From contig NC_014501.1 in the NCBI RefSeq assembly GCF_000147335.1, positions 5,758,501 to 5,822,500 on the forward strand: 64,000 nt of DNA. The letters are read 5' to 3'. Below are positions 33,513 through 42,427 of this stretch, in pieces. Position numbers and translations under genes: made by a program. The notes under the pieces were generated by a model. It searched no databases, was not told where the DNA came from, and saw only the letters and a list, made by a program, of their open reading frames with translations. How positions within the stretch are numbered: the stretch's first letter is position 1; the number at the start of each line of letters is the position of its first letter. The DNA comes from Gloeothece verrucosa PCC 7822. GTDB taxonomy: Bacteria > Cyanobacteriota > Cyanobacteriia > Cyanobacteriales > Microcystaceae.

Positions 33513-35279
33513 ATGAAAGAATTTCCTTTAGTTGTAAATCTAGAGATTATACGTGAACGAGGAGAGGATGCCCACTTAGCTTTATCCTTTTCTAAAAATT
33601 CTGATACTTCTGAAACGGTAGTTATGGCAGTTTTTGATGGACTAGGGGGAAGATCAGCCGGATATAATGGCTTAACAGGAGGAAAAATTGCTTCTCAAGA
33701 AGCTGTTCAGAAAACTGAATCTTTTTTAAAGCAATGGCAGGGAAAGATCACTCAAGATAAAGTATTTGAACTTCAAGATACAATTTCTAGAAATCTCAAA
33801 CAAAAAGCTGATACTAATCTAAAACCATCAAAACTTAAAGGCTCTCTGGTTCAAAAAAGATTGTGTACTACCTTGGCACTGGCTAGTATTTCTCAACAAG
33901 ATAATTATTGCAATGTAAATATAGCTTGGATAGGAGATTCCCGTATCTATTTCTTAAATCCTGAAAAAGGCTTACAACAGCTAACAGTTGATGACCTAAT
34001 TATTGAAAAAGATGCTTTTGAGATGATCCGCGAAGATCCACCAATGTCTCAGTATTTTACGGCTGATATGGAAGCTAACTGGAGAATTAATTTCAAATCA
34101 GAACAATTTGAAGAAAGAGGATGTATTATTGCTTGTACTGACGGGGGATTTCAATATTTAACTTCGCCTTGGGATTTTGAGAGACTTTTACTGGAAACTC
34201 TCAATAGAGCAAATACCCCCCTAGATTGGCAGGATTTGCTTTTTAGTAAGTATGAAGAAATCAAGCAAGATGATGTTTCTTTAATTCTTTATCCTATAGG
34301 ATTTAATGATTTTGAATTTCTCAAAAATGCTTATCAAGCTAGATTAAAAACTCTAGATCAGTTTAATGAGCAAAGTAGTTATGATGATTTGTACCAGATA
34401 TGGAATAAATATCGAATTAATTATGAAGCTAAATTACACACAAATAATCATGAAGATATTCAGATACAAAATAGTAATACATGGGTTGTAGAATTTAAGG
34501 AAAATAAAGAGAAAACCAGTGATGAAGATTCTATATGTCAACCCATAAATAGTAACTCATTAGAGATAGATAGTCAAAAGATTGATGATGAAATAGATGA
34601 GGATTTTAATAAGGAAGAATTTGTTAAAGCTGACAGAGATGAAACACAAATAAAAATTCAAGAACTACACGAAGAAGGTCGTAAGTATTGTGAATCTAAA
34701 CAATGGTATAAAGCAATTGAAGTTTATCAACAACTAATTAAATTAGAGCCGGCTCATATTAAAGGGAACTTAAATTTAGGTATAGCTTATAGAAAGCTAT
34801 ATCGATTTCGAGAAGCAGTCGAATGTTTTAATAAAATTATAGAGCAAAAAAAAGAACACTATTTAGCTGCAATACTGGAAATAATAATAATCTACGATTA
34901 TTATCAAGATTATAAGAATATTGTGCCTTTTTTTGATGAGGTAATCAAAATACCTAATCATTCAATAGATTTAATAGATGAAGACTCTATGGTAATCATT
35001 GCTACTTCACTACAAAAAACTGGGAAACTACAAGATGCACTAAATATTTGTCAGCAAATTCACGAATATGATCCCCGTAATCCTTATATTTTATACCTAA
35101 TGGGACTCATCAATCATCAGCAACAAAATTTAGTAAATGCTTTAAAATATCTTTACGATTCATACGAGATTTATCACAGAGAATATGATAAAACTCGACG
35201 TTCTGATCTACAGAAAATGCTTTCAATAGTTAACAAAGAAATTAAAAGAGTAGAATCAGACAGAGGAAATACTTATTAA
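33513..35279 (+). CDS. PP2C-type protein phosphatase fused to TPR repeats
   Basis: Residues 1-270 form a PP2C serine/threonine phosphatase. Metal ligands are seen in RGEDAHL (E18, D19), VFDGLGG (D42), WIGDSRIYF, CTDGGFQ and KQDDVSLIL. An acidic, low-complexity linker spans about 310-375. The C-terminal half holds tetratricopeptide repeats, e.g. EGRKYCESKQWYKAIEVYQQ, GNLNLGIAYRKLYRFREAVE and ALNICQQIHEYDPRNPYILY. TPRs would bind a partner, possibly the vWA protein or kinase. It is AT-rich (16 G/C in 34441-34500). It begins 52 bases after the vWA gene and ends 29 bases before the kinase. Confidence 0.88.
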   Translation: MKEFPLVVNLEIIRERGEDAHLALSFSKNSDTSETVVMAVFDGLGGRSAGYNGLTGGKIASQEAVQKTESFLKQWQGKITQDKVFELQDTISRNLKQKADTNLKPSKLKGSLVQKRLCTTLALASISQQDNYCNVNIAWIGDSRIYFLNPEKGLQQLTVDDLIIEKDAFEMIREDPPMSQYFTADMEANWRINFKSEQFEERGCIIACTDGGFQYLTSPWDFERLLLETLNRANTPLDWQDLLFSKYEEIKQDDVSLILYPIGFNDFEFLKNAYQARLKTLDQFNEQSSYDDLYQIWNKYRINYEAKLHTNNHEDIQIQNSNTWVVEFKENKEKTSDEDSICQPINSNSLEIDSQKIDDEIDEDFNKEEFVKADRDETQIKIQELHEEGRKYCESKQWYKAIEVYQQLIKLEPAHIKGNLNLGIAYRKLYRFREAVECFNKIIEQKKEHYLAAILEIIIIYDYYQDYKNIVPFFDEVIKIPNHSIDLIDEDSMVIIATSLQKTGKLQDALNICQQIHEYDPRNPYILYLMGLINHQQQNLVNALKYLYDSYEIYHREYDKTRRSDLQKMLSIVNKEIKRVESDRGNTY

Positions 35280-35308
35280 TATTATCATTATAGGAGGTAT
35301 ATTATTCC

Positions 35309-36403
35309 ATGACTTACACAATAGGAGATTTAATAGGTCAATACACTGTAACCCGTGATTTTGACAGTGCCAATGGGGGTCAATGCGAATGGGGCTTTGC
35401 TGAATACAATGGAGAAGAATTTTTTATTAAAAGATTTTTAAGTCCTGTTTATCCTGGTGATTTATCTCCCGGCAGTGAAAAAGGTAAAGAGAAGAGAAAA
35501 GCTGAATGTCAAGAATTTGAGAGAAAACAACTCGCTATTATTAATGCTCTTTCTGCTTGTGGTGATGGCGGCTTAGTTGTCAGAACTATAGACTGTTTTT
35601 TATATGGAAATGATTATGGTAGTCATTACTTTAAAGTCTCTCAAAAAGTTGATACTAGCTCATTATCAGAACAAGTTCATACTTTAGAAGCAAAAAAACG
35701 TTTGTTTGTCATGTTAACTGCGGCAGGGGCTTTAAAAATATTACATTCAAATGGAATTATTCACTTAGATTTAAAACCGGATAACATTCTTATCCAAGAA
35801 TATGAAAGTAAACTGATTGCAAAAATTATTGACTTTGACAGTAGTATTCTTGATGGTGAATCAGTCGCCTATGATTTTTTAGTAGGAGATCCAGTTTATT
35901 ACTCTCCTGAATTTGCTCGACATATTGCTACTAAAGGTGAAACTCCAGCGCCAAATAAAAAATCTGATATTTTTTCACTCGGTTTAATTTTTTGCAAATA
36001 CTGGACAGGTATGCTTCCTACTTTTTCTCCTCGCTATACATACCCTTATGAAGCTGTGCTTAATCGAGATAATTTGCTCATTGCTAGTTATGATGCCACT
36101 GGAAAAAGTAAGACAGAGACACCTAAAACTTCTCGGCTTAAAATTAGTCGTAATTTACAGCCTAAACTTGTGACTAAAATTTCTACTAATCCAATTGAGG
36201 CAGCAGTTTTTCAATTAATTGAACAGATGATTATTTTGGACACAGATAAAAGATTATCTATCAAAGAAGTCCATGATAATTTGAAACATCTTTATCATCA
36301 TGGAACTCTTCTATACACTGAAACTAAGAGTGATACAAGCCGAAGTGATGTCAGTAAAAATCCCTCTAAAATTATAATCAGCAAGAATCTTTTGAAGGGT
36401 TAG
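35309..36403 (+). CDS. Serine/threonine protein kinase of the TerY-P type cassette
   Basis: Hanks-type kinase domain over residues 10-330. The ATP lysine is K41 (FFIKRFL). The catalytic loop is H152-L-D154-LK156-PDN159. The metal loop is D175-F-D177, where the usual third residue is Gly, and the P+1 region reads YYSPEF. The Gly-rich loop is poor (DFDSANGGQCEWGFA). TIDCFLYGNDYGSHYFKVSQKV and DIFSLGLIFCKYWTG are as in the cassette kinases. No membrane segment; the tail is Ser/Lys-rich. The catalytic residues are complete, so it is probably active. GGAGG at 35293 precedes the ATG by 11 bases. Confidence 0.88.
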   Translation: MTYTIGDLIGQYTVTRDFDSANGGQCEWGFAEYNGEEFFIKRFLSPVYPGDLSPGSEKGKEKRKAECQEFERKQLAIINALSACGDGGLVVRTIDCFLYGNDYGSHYFKVSQKVDTSSLSEQVHTLEAKKRLFVMLTAAGALKILHSNGIIHLDLKPDNILIQEYESKLIAKIIDFDSSILDGESVAYDFLVGDPVYYSPEFARHIATKGETPAPNKKSDIFSLGLIFCKYWTGMLPTFSPRYTYPYEAVLNRDNLLIASYDATGKSKTETPKTSRLKISRNLQPKLVTKISTNPIEAAVFQLIEQMIILDTDKRLSIKEVHDNLKHLYHHGTLLYTETKSDTSRSDVSKNPSKIIISKNLLKG

Positions 36404-36408
36404 AAATT

Positions 36409-36981
36409 ATGGCAACTTATAAATGCAAGGATTGTAGCCATGAAATTATTTCAATTTATCGACCTGCTGAGTGTGATATTTGTGGTGGCAATAATCTAAT
36501 TACATTAGGTACAAAACTAGCAATTAATAAAGGAGAATACACTATGGCTATTAACAAAGATATTTTTTCATCTAATAGATTTCGTTCAACCATTCAGGGA
36601 TATTGCCGAGAAATAGGATGGAACATTCTTGATATTAATGATAATAAAGCAGTTTTAGTTTTTCAAATGAGTTCCGGCAATTCTCAAACTTTGTATATTA
36701 TTAGATATGAAAACACCTTAGAGTTTTCCTGTCCAAGTGGAGTGAAATTTGATGATATAGATGATATTCCTCATCAGTTGTCTACATGGCTTCTTATCAA
36801 AAATTCTAAATTTAAAATTGGTTTTTGGTGTATTGAAGAAATTGGAGGAAGACAAGTATTTTCTATTATGCACAATGCAGAAATGAGCTTGATTGATGTT
36901 AATTATTTTAACAAAGTTGTCCTCAAGTTAATTAACGACTGTGATGAATTCGAAGAAGCTATTGAAAGTGCATTACATTGA
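36409..36981 (+). CDS. Zinc-ribbon protein with YbjN-like domain
   Basis: The N-terminus is a zinc ribbon with C6, C9, C22 and C25 (YKCKDC ... AECDICGG). The rest, from about residue 45, has the alternating strands and helices of the YbjN/type III chaperone-like fold: YCREIGWNILDIN, LYIIRYENTLEFSC, LSTWLLIKNSKFKIGFWCIEEI, KVVLKLINDCDEFEEAI. That assignment is by pattern only. The start is 6 bases after the kinase stop, so it belongs to the same transcript. It is likely a partner or target of the kinase/phosphatase pair. Base composition matches the cassette. Confidence 0.7.
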   Translation: MATYKCKDCSHEIISIYRPAECDICGGNNLITLGTKLAINKGEYTMAINKDIFSSNRFRSTIQGYCREIGWNILDINDNKAVLVFQMSSGNSQTLYIIRYENTLEFSCPSGVKFDDIDDIPHQLSTWLLIKNSKFKIGFWCIEEIGGRQVFSIMHNAEMSLIDVNYFNKVVLKLINDCDEFEEAIESALH

Positions 36982-37045
36982 AAGTGAAGGAAAAGCTTAA
37001 GTACAGTTATTGACTTACTTGAAAAATTACAAACACTTTGCCAAG

Positions 37046-37076
37046 AAAAAAGGGTTAACCGAAGACAGGTCAACCC
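37046..37076 (-). terminator. Rho-independent terminator of ycf35
   Basis: On the minus strand GGGTTGACC-loop-GGTTAACCC (one mismatch) is followed by TTTTTTC. It lies 27 bases past the ycf35 stop and also separates it from the convergent cassette. Confidence 0.75.
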
Positions 37077-37102
37077 CTAGGCTTGGGAACGCGCTTTAAT
37101 TT

Positions 37103-37456
37103 TTAGCTTTGAACAACCAGCTTAACATTAGCGTTCTGTAATCCGCGCTGCTTAACTTCTGCTAAAGTTTTGTTAACAGCGTATTTTTGATTAATAGAGT
37201 TGATCAATTCGGTTTGATTATGCTTCTTAGCAACACCCCAAAGATCAGCGATTAGATCGAAGGTTCCATCGCTATTGCGAGACCAACCGAGGTCATATTC
37301 TCCTTCGAGAACAGCAACGATGTCGGCACGAACGCGCTGACCGTTGTAACCTCTTACATCAGCTTCGTTCTTAACGGAGATCCCGAGGTCACGAAGAGAA
37401 TTTTTTAAGATTTCGGCATCTGTGATTTTGGTGCGCAGAGTGCTGAAATGAGACAT
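37103..37456 (-). CDS. ycf35: Ycf35 (DUF1257) protein
   Basis: Small conserved protein of cyanobacteria and red-algal plastids, function unknown. The start MSHFSTLRTKITDAEILKNSLRDLG, the middle RADIVAVLEGEYDLGWSRNSDGTFDLIADLWG and the end NQKYAVNKTLAEVKQRGLQNANVKLVV are the DUF1257 pattern. Length 117 aa is normal. AGGAGGAAATC precedes the ATG. It lies 154 bases downstream of ycf46 on the same strand, with a hairpin between. Confidence 0.9.
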   Translation of the reverse strand: MSHFSTLRTKITDAEILKNSLRDLGISVKNEADVRGYNGQRVRADIVAVLEGEYDLGWSRNSDGTFDLIADLWGVAKKHNQTELINSINQKYAVNKTLAEVKQRGLQNANVKLVVQS

Positions 37457-37516
37457 TTTGATTTCCTCCTAAAAATATATGATGACGTGAACAACAACAA
37501 CTTTGGTTTTACTTGT

Positions 37517-37554
37517 GCCGTCTAATATTGGGAGTATTGGGACGGCTTTTTTTT
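37517..37554 (+). terminator. Plus-strand terminator-like hairpin with T8, no gene upstream
   Basis: GCCGTC (37517-37522) pairs with GACGGC (37541-37546) around 18 bases, followed directly by eight T on the plus strand. No plus-strand gene ends nearby; both neighbours run on minus. It could terminate a small plus-strand RNA starting near 37457, or be a hairpin in the ycf35 leader. Confidence 0.5.
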
Positions 37555-37610
37555 ATCTTACTGCTAGCTGGTTGCTAGCCTTTCGCCCTGTTTTTACAGG
37601 AGAAAGCCTG

Positions 37611-39122
37611 TTAGAACTCCAATCGCTGATATTCAGCAACGGAGGCTGAGGCAGGTCTTGCTCTTTGTCTTGCCCAATCTCTGAGGGCTGTTACCTGCTC
37701 AGTCATAGTCCGAGACAGTGGTAGGGTGGATTTAATCGCAGCAATAATGTCTAACTGCGTAAACTCCCTGTCTTGAGCAAAGGCTTCGTACATGGCGGCT
37801 ATGATCGCCTGCTCAATTTCTGCTCCGGAAAAACCTTCTGATACCTTAGCTAATTGGTCGAGATCGAAGCGAGAAATGTCATTTCGCCGTTGGCTAAGGT
37901 GAATATTAAATATGTGTTGACGCTCTTCAGGCGTGGGTAAATCGACGAAGAAGATTTCATCAAAACGCCCTTTGCGGAGGAATTCCCCTGGCAATCTTTC
38001 TACTCGGTTGGCTGTGGCCATCACAAAGACGGGAGAGGTTTTTTCTTGCATCCAGGTTAAAAATGAGCCGAAGATCCGACTAGATGTACCTCCATCCGAG
38101 TCTGCTGAACCGGTTCCACCAGCAAAAGCTTTATCTAATTCGTCTATGAATAATATGCCCGGAGAAATAGATTCTGCTGTCTTGAGAGCATTGCGAAGGT
38201 TGGCTTCTGAACGACCTACCATTGACCCATCATACACTCGCCCCATATCTAAACGCAGTAGGGGTAAACCCCATAAGCGAGCAGTGGTTTTGGCAATTAG
38301 AGATTTTCCACAACCGGGAACTCCTAGAATTAACATCCCTTTTGGTTGAGGGAGTCCATATTCCCTGGCTCTTTCTGTAAAAGCGCCTGAACGTTGTCTA
38401 AGCCACTTTTTCAGTTCGTCTAACCCACCGACTGAGTCGATTGTTGCATCTTCTTCGATGTACTCTAAGATTCCATTACGGCGAATGAGTTGTTTTTTCT
38501 CAGACAGAATGATGTCTACTTCTTCTTCGGTTAGCCTGTTAGCTTTTACATAAGCTTTTCGATAAACTTTTTCCGCTTCATCCTTAGTTAACCCTAATGC
38601 CGCTTTAAGCAGTTTTTCTCGCACTTCGGTGGTTGGCCGACGAGCTTTAATTTTATCTAACTGCATCGACAGCACTTGATTGAGTTCTGTCAAATCCGGT
38701 AAGGGGAAATCTAAGACCACTAGGTCTTTTTCTAACTCAAGGGGCACTTCCTGGAGCGGTGACATCAAAATAATAATTTTTTCTGTGCCTTTGAAGCTGG
38801 CGATTGCATCACGCAACCACCGATTGACTGCTGCTGAGGTAATAAAGGGATGTAAATCTTTGAATATATAAATACCTGGATCTCTTTGGCGAACTACCCA
38901 TTCTATTGCCGCTTCCGGAGATACTGTATTATGCTGAGTCGCTTGTCGGGGCTGGCCGTATTCAACGATACCATGGGTTACCGTCCAAACATACACACGC
39001 CGATGCTGACTATTGATTTGTGAGATTCTAGCGATTGCTTGCTCTGCTCGTTCTTCTTCTGAAGTAACAAGATAGATTAAGGGATATTGAGCTTGTATTA
39101 AAATGTTTAGCTCTTCTTTCAT
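37611..39122 (-). CDS. ycf46: Ycf46 AAA+ ATPase
   Basis: AAA-family ATPase conserved in cyanobacteria and some plastids; in Synechocystis the homologue (Slr0374) has been linked to inorganic carbon use. Residues 1-240 are an N-terminal domain (LNILIQAQYPLIYLVTSEEERAEQAI). The AAA core has Walker A GVPGCGKSLIAKT, Walker B GILFIDELDKAF, and ATANRVERLPGEFLRKGRFDEIFFVDLP with the arginine finger region. The Cys in the P-loop is a natural variant. Length 503 aa is normal. ycf35 follows on the same strand. Confidence 0.93.
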   Translation of the reverse strand: MKEELNILIQAQYPLIYLVTSEEERAEQAIARISQINSQHRRVYVWTVTHGIVEYGQPRQATQHNTVSPEAAIEWVVRQRDPGIYIFKDLHPFITSAAVNRWLRDAIASFKGTEKIIILMSPLQEVPLELEKDLVVLDFPLPDLTELNQVLSMQLDKIKARRPTTEVREKLLKAALGLTKDEAEKVYRKAYVKANRLTEEEVDIILSEKKQLIRRNGILEYIEEDATIDSVGGLDELKKWLRQRSGAFTERAREYGLPQPKGMLILGVPGCGKSLIAKTTARLWGLPLLRLDMGRVYDGSMVGRSEANLRNALKTAESISPGILFIDELDKAFAGGTGSADSDGGTSSRIFGSFLTWMQEKTSPVFVMATANRVERLPGEFLRKGRFDEIFFVDLPTPEERQHIFNIHLSQRRNDISRFDLDQLAKVSEGFSGAEIEQAIIAAMYEAFAQDREFTQLDIIAAIKSTLPLSRTMTEQVTALRDWARQRARPASASVAEYQRLEF

Positions 39123-39203
39123 AGCATCGACCTAAGTGTAGTTTTTGTTTAACGGTTTAACCACATCATTATCCTTGGTTTTGGGTTTTTTTAGCTCCCC
39201 TCT

Positions 39204-39569
39204 TTAACAGGGAACTAACTCTTGTGCCCCGTTGGGATCGCCCTTGACGGTGGCCGTTTCCGGGACTTCCATTTCTGGGACTTCTATAGAAAACTCTTCT
39301 TTGATTACGCCTGGTTGATGTTTAAGTGACACTAATTGCCCTTCTCTGATCACCATGGCCGCTTCACATTCTGGACAAATATGAACTTGATGAGTTTTCC
39401 CGTAGTTGGCTTCCTCTACTTCTTCTACCTTTTCAGGATACTTTAAGTAAAAGGAGATCGCTTTTTCAACAACGGCTGACATAGATTCGCTATCTACAGC
39501 AGCCCTGATTTTTAGATGACGATGAACGCCAGGAGGGAGATATAGTGTGACTTTTTGCTTGTCTTGCAT
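39204..39569 (-). CDS. Ribbon-helix-helix-like protein with CxxC motif
   Basis: The N-terminus KVTLYLPPGVHRHLKIRAAVDSESMSAVVEKAISFYL has the strand-helix-helix pattern of ribbon-helix-helix DNA-binding proteins. A single HICPECEAAMVI motif could bind metal with another chain. The C-terminus is acidic and proline-rich. No family name assigned. It lies 81 bases upstream of ycf46 on the same strand, so it could regulate or be co-expressed with it. Confidence 0.6.
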   Translation of the reverse strand: MQDKQKVTLYLPPGVHRHLKIRAAVDSESMSAVVEKAISFYLKYPEKVEEVEEANYGKTHQVHICPECEAAMVIREGQLVSLKHQPGVIKEEFSIEVPEMEVPETATVKGDPNGAQELVPC

Positions 39570-39756
39570 ATCACTCTAAATTTACTGTACCCGGGTATGT
39601 TCCCTTACTCTATCGGTTATTTCTGAAACTGTCAAGCTGCTATGCCAGTTTGACAGCAATATTGTTACATTTATTTACAATTAGTTTCGAGTCATTAGTC
39701 CCAGGTCATGAGTCTTGGTAGGATAGTCTTATTGATCAGTGTAATTGTCGGTAACA

Positions 39757-40734
39757 ATGGACATTAAGGACGGTTTTGTAGGGACAGTTGGCAACACTCC
39801 CCTGATTCGCTTAAAAAGCTTCAGTGAGCAGACTGGCTGTGAAATCTTGGGAAAAGCTGAATTTCTCAATCCAGGTGGTTCTGTCAAAGACCGGGCAGCC
39901 CAATACATTATTAAAGATGCTGAAGAAAAAGGTTTACTTAAACCTGGTGGGACGGTGGTCGAAGGAACCGCCGGCAATACGGGAATCGGCTTGGCACATA
40001 TTTGTAATGCAAAAGGTTACAAGTGTCTGATTATTATTCCAGATACCCAGTCTCAAGAAAAAATCGATCTTCTAAGAACATTAGGGGCAGAAGTTCGGAC
40101 TGTACCGGCTGTGCCTTACAAAGATCCCAATAACTACGTCAAACTATCAGGACGGGTAGCGCAAGAGATGGATAATGCTATTTGGGCTAACCAATTTGAT
40201 AATTTGGCTAACCGAAGGGCCCATTATGAAACCACAGGCCCCGAAATTTGGCAACAAACCGACGGAAAAATTGATGCTTGGGTGTCAGCCACAGGTACTG
40301 GAGGAACTTATGCCGGAGTAGCCATGTTCCTCAAAGAAAAAAATCCTAATGTTCAGTGTATCGTAGCCGATCCGATGGGGAGCGGTCTGTATAGTTACGT
40401 CAAAACTCGAGAAATCAAAATAGAAGGAAATTCCATTACTGAAGGGATTGGCAATAGCCGCATCACCGCTAACATGGAAGGAGTCCCAATTGATGACGCG
40501 ATTAGAGTGGATGACTCTGAAGCCATTCGTGTTATTTATCAGTTAATGTATAAAGATGGCCTATTTATGGGCGGCTCTGTGGGTATTAATGTCGGTGCTG
40601 CTGTTGCTCTGGCTAAACAAATGGGTCCAGGCCATACGATTGTAACTGTCTTATGTGATGGAGGCGCAAGATATCAGTCTCGACTTTACAATCTTGAATG
40701 GTTATCGGCTAAAGGATTACTGCCCAACCCATAA
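39757..40734 (+). CDS. cysK: Cysteine synthase A (O-acetylserine sulfhydrylase)
   Basis: PLP enzyme that makes cysteine from O-acetylserine and sulfide. The start MDIKDGFVGTVGNTPLIRL is the family pattern. The PLP lysine is in NPGGSVKDRAAQYI. Cofactor phosphate and substrate loops are GTAGNTGIGLAH and SATGTGGTYAG. GGSVGINVGAAVALA near the end is conserved. The ATG at 39757 is chosen over the TTG at 39745. Length 325 aa is normal. Confidence 0.94.
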   Translation: MDIKDGFVGTVGNTPLIRLKSFSEQTGCEILGKAEFLNPGGSVKDRAAQYIIKDAEEKGLLKPGGTVVEGTAGNTGIGLAHICNAKGYKCLIIIPDTQSQEKIDLLRTLGAEVRTVPAVPYKDPNNYVKLSGRVAQEMDNAIWANQFDNLANRRAHYETTGPEIWQQTDGKIDAWVSATGTGGTYAGVAMFLKEKNPNVQCIVADPMGSGLYSYVKTREIKIEGNSITEGIGNSRITANMEGVPIDDAIRVDDSEAIRVIYQLMYKDGLFMGGSVGINVGAAVALAKQMGPGHTIVTVLCDGGARYQSRLYNLEWLSAKGLLPNP

Positions 40735-41176
40735 GATCACTGGCTTGCCTCTTATTGAGGTAGGGGAAAACAACAGGCTCACATCAGTTTTTTGAACGGT
40801 TGAGGTGATCATTTTCATTCGCCTTTTTTCCGTAATCTGGCCAGCCGGCATTGTTGATTTAATGTATAGATTGTTACTGCTTTTTGGGTAATCTGATCTT
40901 ACACCGATGAGGCTGCCCTAGGTACAATTCTTACTTGAACCATTAACCACCAGCGTTTTGATGTCGGAATTTTCCAATCAGATGGTTTTGTTACGAATTG
41001 TAACGTACTAAAATAATTCATAGAGCTTAGTTCAATTTCAACTAACTCACTCAGGAAGAAATGTTAGGTTGAAAGGAAGAGGTCTCAGGTGAAGGACTCA
41101 TTTGTCGATCCTCTTCTGTAGATTCATGAGCCTCCGTGATCGCCTAACACCCAACCCCTACCCCATGTAATTTCTT
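40735..41176. other. Intergenic region, nothing recognised
   Basis: This 442-base stretch between cysK and the permease gene shows no open frame with coding character, no repeat and no convincing hairpin. It presumably holds the permease promoter and leader. Confidence 0.3.
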
Positions 41177-42394
41177 ATGGAACGTTATGGCTACCGATAC
41201 CGTCTATTTCCTTCAATAGCAACAAAACTTTGTAAATCCTTCGTTAACACCATTAGATCATTATTTGGTGGCATATCTTTAATGGATCGGTATATTGCCA
41301 CTCAACTTATTCCGCCCTATATTCTTAGCGTTGGTCTTTTCACCTCGATGGGAGTCGCCATTGCTAACCTATCCGATTTATCGAATAAGGTGCTTGAGTA
41401 CGATTTACCCATAGTCGACGCTCTAAAAATTTTATTATATAGAGTTCCTGAGTTTTTTTCTTATGCGCTACCGATATCAGTTTTACTCACCACTTTGATG
41501 ACCTATGGTCGTTTGAGTAGTGAAAGTGAGTTAATTGCTTTAAGGAGTTGTGGGATTAGTCTGTGGAGAGCAACGATTCCGGCCGTTATGCTCAGTCTAA
41601 TCGTCACGGGATTAACCTTTATTTTTAATGAATGTGTTGTTCCTGAAACGAATTATCGGGCAACCGGAATTTTGGTCAAAGTTCTCCATGAAGAACGTCA
41701 TTTTTGGCAAAATAAGGATATTTTTTATCCGAATTATGAGCAGATAAAATTGCCCAATGGTCAAACTCTGCGGCAACTGAAAAGTTTATTTTATGCTGAA
41801 AAATTTGATGGTCAAAAGATGCAATCTCTGACGATTATTAATTGGTTAGGGGAGCGCTTAAATGAAATTGTGGTTTCGGACACGGCTCAATGGAATTCTG
41901 ACCAAAATATTTGGGATTTCTTCGACGGAACGGTTTATTTAATTGATGGCAATGCGGCTTATAAAGAGGCTGTTACCTTTAAGCATCAACAGTTTCCTTT
42001 ACCTAAAGAAGCTTTTGAATTTGCCAGTCAAGGGCGAAGTCCTTATGAAATGAATCTTTTCCAGGCCGTGCAATATAAAAACTTACTTCAAGAAAGTGGG
42101 GATACCAAGAATGTACGCTTTTTTGAGGTGCGAATTCAGCAAAAAATCGCTTTTCCCTTTATCTGTTTAGTATTTGGCGTTATGGGAGCCGCCATCGGTG
42201 CTAAACCCCAACAAATGAGTCGAGGAACAAGTTTAGGTTTAACTGTTGGCATTGTCTTTGCTTATTATATGGTCAATTTCTTCACAGGGAGTTTTGGCAT
42301 GATTGGGCTTTTGTCTCCTTCTATGGCGGCTTGGTTGCCTAATTTCTTTGGTGTAGGAATTGGCGGCTGGATCTTGAAAAAATTAGAGGGATAG
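41177..42394 (+). CDS. LptF/LptG (YjgP/YjgQ) family permease
   Basis: Membrane permease of the type that, with LptB, extracts lipopolysaccharide from the inner membrane. MDRYIATQLIPPYILSVGLFTSMGV is the first helix pair. LLYRVPEFFSYALPISVLLTTLMTYGRLSSESELIALRSCGIS is the strong family signature. A periplasmic beta domain spans about 170-290, and three C-terminal helices follow (KIAFPFICLVFGVMGAAIG...). The ATG at 41282 (M36, MDRYI) is a possible true start, since residues 1-35 are polar and variable. Single cyanobacterial copies probably form homodimers. Confidence 0.88.
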   Translation: MERYGYRYRLFPSIATKLCKSFVNTIRSLFGGISLMDRYIATQLIPPYILSVGLFTSMGVAIANLSDLSNKVLEYDLPIVDALKILLYRVPEFFSYALPISVLLTTLMTYGRLSSESELIALRSCGISLWRATIPAVMLSLIVTGLTFIFNECVVPETNYRATGILVKVLHEERHFWQNKDIFYPNYEQIKLPNGQTLRQLKSLFYAEKFDGQKMQSLTIINWLGERLNEIVVSDTAQWNSDQNIWDFFDGTVYLIDGNAAYKEAVTFKHQQFPLPKEAFEFASQGRSPYEMNLFQAVQYKNLLQESGDTKNVRFFEVRIQQKIAFPFICLVFGVMGAAIGAKPQQMSRGTSLGLTVGIVFAYYMVNFFTGSFGMIGLLSPSMAAWLPNFFGVGIGGWILKKLEG

Positions 42395-42427
42395 TTACCT
42401 CAATTAAAAATAGTCCCAACACAAGGA

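Noticed and set aside
37933..38349. A 138-codon plus-strand frame inside ycf46
   Set aside because: It is antisense to conserved Walker motifs of ycf46 and gives a basic low-complexity product.
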